Positions 5,471 to 8,744 of a stretch of 8,744 nt of DNA are shown here, piece after piece. The stretch is from CAVPLU01 sp964601325 (GTDB lineage Archaea > Thermoproteota > Bathyarchaeia > 40CM-2-53-6), in NCBI GenBank assembly GCA_964601325.1, contig CAZRNA010000068.1, positions 1 to 8,744 of the forward strand. Reading direction: 5' to 3'. The notes under the pieces are model-generated. The model worked only from the letters and a program-made list of their open reading frames with translations, had not been told where the DNA came from and did not search any database. The position numbers and the translations under genes were made by a program. How positions within the stretch are numbered: the first letter of the stretch is position 1; each line of letters begins with the position of its first letter.

Positions 5471-5477
5471 GGAGGGG
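5471..5477 (+). promoter_or_regulatory. Shine-Dalgarno deciding TTG start at 5485
   Basis: GGAGGGG lies 7 nt before TTG 5485. It supports this codon as the start of the winged-helix gene. Confidence 0.6.
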
Positions 5478-5484
5478 ACTACAC

Positions 5485-6219
5485 TTGCCTCGCCAGAGAG
5501 GTCGACCGGCATACAAGACAGAAGGCCAGCTCAGAGAACTCGTCCTAGGTTTCATTCCAAGAGATGGCAGCAGAGTAAGATGGATCGATCTGGAGGCAAA
5601 AGCCAGGCAGGCCGGAGTGAGTCTCTCTACCATGCGCAAGTATCTCGATCGACTAGAATCTGGACCGGCCATAGCGAGGGAAGTCGATATGATCTCTAGG
5701 CCCCCTGCTGTCTACTACCGAAGAATGTATGACAAGTACTTCGAAGGCATCGACCAAGCGATCACTGCCGCAACTCCAGAATTCCGGGAGTATCTCGGAG
5801 AGCAGGCCCCGGCGATGAAAGAGAGCTTCAGAGGTTTCACCGAAGGCCTAGCGGGAAACACCAAGAGACTGCATGGAATCAAAGACTATGAAGAACTGAC
5901 ACAGCGGCAGGGTGAGCTCTTCCTATACTACGCAAACACCTTCCTTGCTATCCTGTCGCATATCTTCGAGGACTATTCGTGCACCAACCCCCCTGAGAAG
6001 GCGAGGGCTTTCCTGGACGAAGCCATTGAGGTTCTTGTCAAGCCAATGTTGCGTGGGATGGCGCAAATATTCGATCCCGAACTCCCAAGAGACAAGTATG
6101 CCATACAGAACATGCGGGGAGCCCTTTTCGATGGGCTTATCCAAGAACTGAAGAGGTACCCTGAGATTCAACGTGCGCTAGCTGAGAAGGGCAGAAGCGT
6201 CGCTTCTGAGACCCGCTGA
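5485..6219 (+). CDS. Winged-helix transcription regulator with AT-hook-like N-terminus
   Basis: A 244-aa protein beginning PRQRGRPA, which resembles an AT-hook core (GRP between basic residues). A winged helix covers about 12-80: helix TEGQLRELVLGFIP, helix RWIDLEAKARQAG, recognition helix SLSTMRKYLDRLESG, then the wing AIAREVDMISRPPAVYYRR. The rest (about 80-240) looks entirely helical and soluble and matches nothing I know; it may bind a ligand or mediate oligomerisation. Start TTG 5485 follows GGAGGGG at good spacing. Its neighbour on the other side of a short divergent promoter is the membrane-anchored RHH protein, so the two probably regulate each other or a common target. Exact family not known. 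Confidence 0.75.
   Translation: MPRQRGRPAYKTEGQLRELVLGFIPRDGSRVRWIDLEAKARQAGVSLSTMRKYLDRLESGPAIAREVDMISRPPAVYYRRMYDKYFEGIDQAITAATPEFREYLGEQAPAMKESFRGFTEGLAGNTKRLHGIKDYEELTQRQGELFLYYANTFLAILSHIFEDYSCTNPPEKARAFLDEAIEVLVKPMLRGMAQIFDPELPRDKYAIQNMRGALFDGLIQELKRYPEIQRALAEKGRSVASETR
6192..6208. repeat. 17-bp perfect palindrome at the 3' end of the winged-helix gene
   Basis: CAGAAGCG and CGCTTCTG flank a single T. The loop is too short for a normal RNA terminator hairpin, so a protein-binding site is possible, but it lies in coding sequence nine bases before the stop codon and may be chance. Confidence 0.5.
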
Positions 6220-6347
6220 GTTACCGCTTCGTGCTTGAATGGTTCTCTGTGCTGAACCCTTGAATCCTTCCGACCACCACGGCACTCTGAAAGCTAGTCG
6301 TCCACCTTTGCCCAGACGAGACCCTCCCTGCGGAGCCTATCGGGCAT

Positions 6348-7487
6348 CTAGTCTAGCGGAACCTGACACCTGTATCTAACGACATCGTTCTCTGCATAAT
6401 GATCTCTCAGGATTTCGTACCAAGATGCAAATGAGGCGGCTTCATCATATTTCGGCAACGGCCTGCCCTCATTCTGTGCCTGCACGAGATTCGTCGTTGC
6501 AGGAGTGTAGTCGATGATTCTTAGCATGTTAGTTCTTAGCGGCAAGTTTCGATGGATTTTCCGGAGCTCATCGAAGCATTCCTCGAGTCTGCTCGTTATG
6601 ACGGACCTATTCTCAGATATTATCGGGAGAATGTATAGGTAGAAGTCCGCTCCGATGACATTGACCAAGTAGTTGATCACCTCAAACTGCTTCTCATAAT
6701 GCTCTGGTCCAGCCTTTGTCACCGTCGAAAACTGATCTCTACCCGTCTTGCGGTTCCCAACTGACTTCAGGCATCCCACAAATCCGACATTTCTCTGTCT
6801 GGCTACTATCTTCAGATCACGTTGCAGATCGACCAGGTATTTCGAAGTCGAGAGATTGCTGTCAATCCAGAGATAGACGGATCTTGACATCCCTCTGCGA
6901 TTGATCTCATCGTTCAGATCCAGAATGAGCTCCGGAACTAGAGTTGTAACCTCTCCTCCGCTAAGTCGAATCACTCCTACTGAGGTCTTCCTCTCTGAAT
7001 GGTAATCTCTTGCTTCGCAGAAATTGTCTAAGATCTCGGTTGCGGAAAAGTAGCACCCTTTTCCCATGTGGGGATTGTTCAGCTCCCTAGGTACGAAGCA
7101 GAAGCTGCATTCGTAGGTGCAACCGTTGACTTGAAGTGTGAACGCATAGTTGTAGTCCCTCGGATCGCCCCCCAATCTGAAAGAGGCAACATATGGCGGG
7201 TTCTGGAACTCCAGCTTCTGCCGTCCGGTTTGATCCAGACCTAGAAACTCCGTGGAGAGTGTTTCCTTCAGGGGCGCTTGAAGCCATCTGGATGCCCATT
7301 CTGAGCCTCGGCGAACATTCACATAGTCTCTGACTCGAAAGTTCTCTTTGAAGACATCCGTATCTTTCTCTTGGGATGTTCCAGAAAGCGTTGCGAGCAG
7401 GAACTTCCTCTCGCCACCCTTCCATGTGATCATCCATTCTCTGTAGTCTTCCGCTCTCCTTTCCGGGTCGATTTGCTCGAAAGGAAT
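6348..7487 (-). CDS. Radical SAM enzyme, probable ATT start
   Basis: A radical SAM protein of 379 aa from ATT 7487, or 361 aa from ATG 7433. With the ATG numbering, the cluster motif CTYECSFC (105-112, spacing Cx3Cx2C) follows a strand (YAFTLQVNG) and holds the 4Fe-4S cluster that cleaves S-adenosylmethionine. IRLSGGEVT (155-163) is the GGE SAM-binding motif. The rest fits a partial TIM barrel. There is no typical SPASM seven-Cys region, so substrate and reaction cannot be named. The 18 codons before ATG 7433 (IPFEQIDPERRAEDYREW) read as protein, and AAGGAGGAG at 7503-7495 sits 7 nt before ATT 7487, while ATG 7433 has no ribosome site. No ATG, GTG or TTG exists in frame between the upstream TGA and ATG 7433. 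It lies about 50 nt after the stop of the membrane-protein gene, so co-transcription is likely. Confidence 0.85.
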   Translation of the reverse strand: MPFEQIDPERRAEDYREWMITWKGGERKFLLATLSGTSQEKDTDVFKENFRVRDYVNVRRGSEWASRWLQAPLKETLSTEFLGLDQTGRQKLEFQNPPYVASFRLGGDPRDYNYAFTLQVNGCTYECSFCFVPRELNNPHMGKGCYFSATEILDNFCEARDYHSERKTSVGVIRLSGGEVTTLVPELILDLNDEINRRGMSRSVYLWIDSNLSTSKYLVDLQRDLKIVARQRNVGFVGCLKSVGNRKTGRDQFSTVTKAGPEHYEKQFEVINYLVNVIGADFYLYILPIISENRSVITSRLEECFDELRKIHRNLPLRTNMLRIIDYTPATTNLVQAQNEGRPLPKYDEAASFASWYEILRDHYAENDVVRYRCQVPLD

Positions 7488-7494
7488 GGATGTT

Positions 7495-7503
7495 CTCCTC
7501 CTT
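7495..7503 (-). promoter_or_regulatory. Strong Shine-Dalgarno before the radical SAM gene
   Basis: AAGGAGGAG is nearly a full complement to the archaeal 16S rRNA 3' end. It is placed ideally for ATT 7487 and far too distant for ATG 7433, so it decides the start. Confidence 0.7.
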
Positions 7504-7537
7504 CAAGACGCCGAGTAGGCGGACACCACTCCACGGG

Positions 7538-8671
7538 CTAAGATTGGCTTCTGGCCCCCATTGTCTGCGCCACGATGTAGGTCAATAGCAGTAGGGCGAT
7601 GGTTGTCACGACGGCGCCCATGACTTCCGCAGGAAAGGCTAGGAATTGCTCAAGAGTGGGATACGCCTTGCTAGATATGACCAGCTGACCGTACAAATAC
7701 GCAAGACCAAGGAGCCCTGTGAACGCCAATCCAGCCCATCGCTCGCGAATGAACGCCCAGGCGCGAATCCTCCTCGAGGCTTTGGCCAGCTCGAGGTAGA
7801 GACTGACGCTTGCAGCCTTCTTGAAAGCCGTGTCCCTTGGTTCTATGGACATTCGCTTCGAATACGGCTTGTGAGGCGCCTGCCTGGAAAAGAAGTTGAT
7901 CTGGTATCTCTGCGACAGGCCCCGGATTTCAAGAGTGTCAGGCCCATCGACGCATTTCGGATACTCCAAGTGCAGCGCTAGATACCCTGGGTGACCTTCC
8001 TCGGTGTGGCGAGGGAATGAAGAAGCCAACTCAATACGATATTCCATGTTCTCTTGAAGCGGCCAAACACAAGACGTAGCATCCCCAGAATCGGGCGTGA
8101 CCAGTCTCGGTTGGACGGTCTTCCGACCTTTCTCATCTTTGGTCTCATACACCCAGAAGAACGCCGCGTTCTCCAGACTGGCAAGGCTTGCCAACGTGCG
8201 TGTAGCATTCTGCCAAGTTTTCAGTGATTCCTGCATGTCCTCGGGAGGAACTACCCTTAGACTACGAAGTTTGTCATAGGCGATGAAGCTGTGCACGTGT
8301 GGAGGAAGGATCGAGTGCGCGTTCTTGAGCTCGTTTAAATATGCTGAGTAGTCAGGGCAGGACACAAATCCCTGCGTTTCGACAACCAGTTCTAGCTGGT
8401 CCCCGAGTCCCCTTGAACGAATGACGTTGAGTTCTCTGAGCGGGTACGCGCCAAGTATCGATTCAGGGGCCTTGACCGTGTCAACGCATACCAAGAGAGC
8501 CTTCTTACCATCTAGTTGTTCAGGTTGACGAAAGATCTCAGGGGGAACCCACTTTGCGCTGTACGTCGTAAGTTGGAAACGAGCACCAAAAGGCAGGGCG
8601 AAGACAGTTAGCAGAGCCTGAGCATATGTGTCGCTTGTCGCTGATTTGAAGAGAAGCACTCTCTCTTCCAT
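7538..8671 (-). CDS. Unrecognised 377-aa protein with C-terminal membrane hairpin
   Basis: I do not recognise this family. The first roughly 300 residues look soluble, with mixed strands and helices, and no catalytic motif stands out. Near the C-terminus are two hydrophobic segments (WAGLAFTGLLGLAYLYGQL and EVMGAVVTTIALLLLTYIV), separated by a short polar link and ending MGARSQS. That predicts a cytoplasmic domain held to the membrane by a helical hairpin, with no signal peptide at the N-terminus. ATG 8671 is preferred; TTG 8677 is two codons upstream. No Shine-Dalgarno is visible, so the message may have a short leader. The radical SAM gene follows after about 50 nt with its own strong ribosome site, so the two form an operon. 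The protein might be the substrate, scaffold or membrane partner of the enzyme; that is inference from position only. Confidence 0.7.
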   Translation of the reverse strand: MEERVLLFKSATSDTYAQALLTVFALPFGARFQLTTYSAKWVPPEIFRQPEQLDGKKALLVCVDTVKAPESILGAYPLRELNVIRSRGLGDQLELVVETQGFVSCPDYSAYLNELKNAHSILPPHVHSFIAYDKLRSLRVVPPEDMQESLKTWQNATRTLASLASLENAAFFWVYETKDEKGRKTVQPRLVTPDSGDATSCVWPLQENMEYRIELASSFPRHTEEGHPGYLALHLEYPKCVDGPDTLEIRGLSQRYQINFFSRQAPHKPYSKRMSIEPRDTAFKKAASVSLYLELAKASRRIRAWAFIRERWAGLAFTGLLGLAYLYGQLVISSKAYPTLEQFLAFPAEVMGAVVTTIALLLLTYIVAQTMGARSQS

Positions 8672-8692
8672 GGACAAACAAGCGCGCCTGCC

Positions 8693-8735
8693 AATCGCCA
8701 GATGAGAGAGATAGGCCTACGCCCCACCGGCGATT
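8693..8735. promoter_or_regulatory. Inverted repeat upstream of the radical SAM operon
   Basis: AATCGCC (8693-8699) and GGCGATT (8729-8735) form a 7-bp perfect inverted repeat about 20-65 bp upstream of the first gene. The 8-bp palindrome TAGGCCTA (8712-8719) lies near its centre. This could be an operator for a dimeric regulator, but the arms are short and no clear TATA box is seen with it. Confidence 0.3.
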
Positions 8736-8744
8736 ACAAGCTTG

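Noticed and set aside
5412..5672. Upstream extension of the membrane RHH protein to a start at 5672
   Set aside because: The extension is antisense to the coding start of the winged-helix gene, has no protein-like conservation signals, and would bypass the intergenic promoter.
7087..7506. A 139-codon minus-strand ORF overlapping the radical SAM gene
   Set aside because: It is a shifted-frame shadow of the radical SAM gene. It shares the Shine-Dalgarno region, but its translation looks random compared with the clear radical SAM frame.
1..8744. CRISPR array, tRNA or rRNA genes
   Set aside because: No regularly spaced repeats, cloverleaf-like sequence or rRNA-like stretches were seen on either strand.

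Overview
The window looks archaeal. It carries a short-form KaiC/RadA-type ATPase, TATA-like boxes about 24-32 nt upstream of several starts (suggesting leaderless or short-leader mRNAs), frequent TTG/GTG starts, and archaeal-style winged-helix and ribbon-helix-helix (RHH) regulators. I cannot place it in a phylum. No tRNA, rRNA or CRISPR array is visible.

Layout. 1-310 (minus): start of a KaiC-like ATPase running off the left edge. 521-955 (plus): N-terminal part of a membrane-anchored family 2 glycosyltransferase, broken just after its first GT-A strand and helix. 956-4764: mobile or transferred DNA. It holds a complete unit made of a DDE transposase (minus), an RHH protein overlapping its start (minus), and a divergent 422-aa protein with an N-terminal winged helix (plus). 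To its left is a truncated, diverged copy of the unit's regulatory core (1096-1546 resembles 3109-3562), with the full RHH gene and the first codons of the divergent gene. 4866-5411 (minus) and 5485-6219 (plus) form a second divergent RHH/winged-helix pair; this RHH protein has a coiled coil and two C-terminal membrane segments. 6348-8671 (minus) is a two-gene operon: an unrecognised 377-aa protein with a C-terminal membrane hairpin, then a radical SAM enzyme that appears to start at a non-canonical ATT behind a strong Shine-Dalgarno.

How the parts may work together. The RHH proteins probably bind the short divergent intergenic regions and control both flanking genes. In the mobile unit this would couple transposase level to the unknown 422-aa passenger. 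In the second pair, a membrane-tethered RHH protein facing a winged-helix regulator suggests envelope- or membrane-linked transcription control. The radical SAM enzyme and its membrane partner are probably one functional unit of unknown chemistry.

Most interesting points: the duplicated RHH/divergent-promoter module whose two copies lead into different downstream genes; a cluster of substitutions in one copy that builds a perfect 9-bp hairpin and puts a stop codon into the RHH reading frame (a template-switch signature); the membrane-anchored RHH protein; and the ATT-start radical SAM operon.
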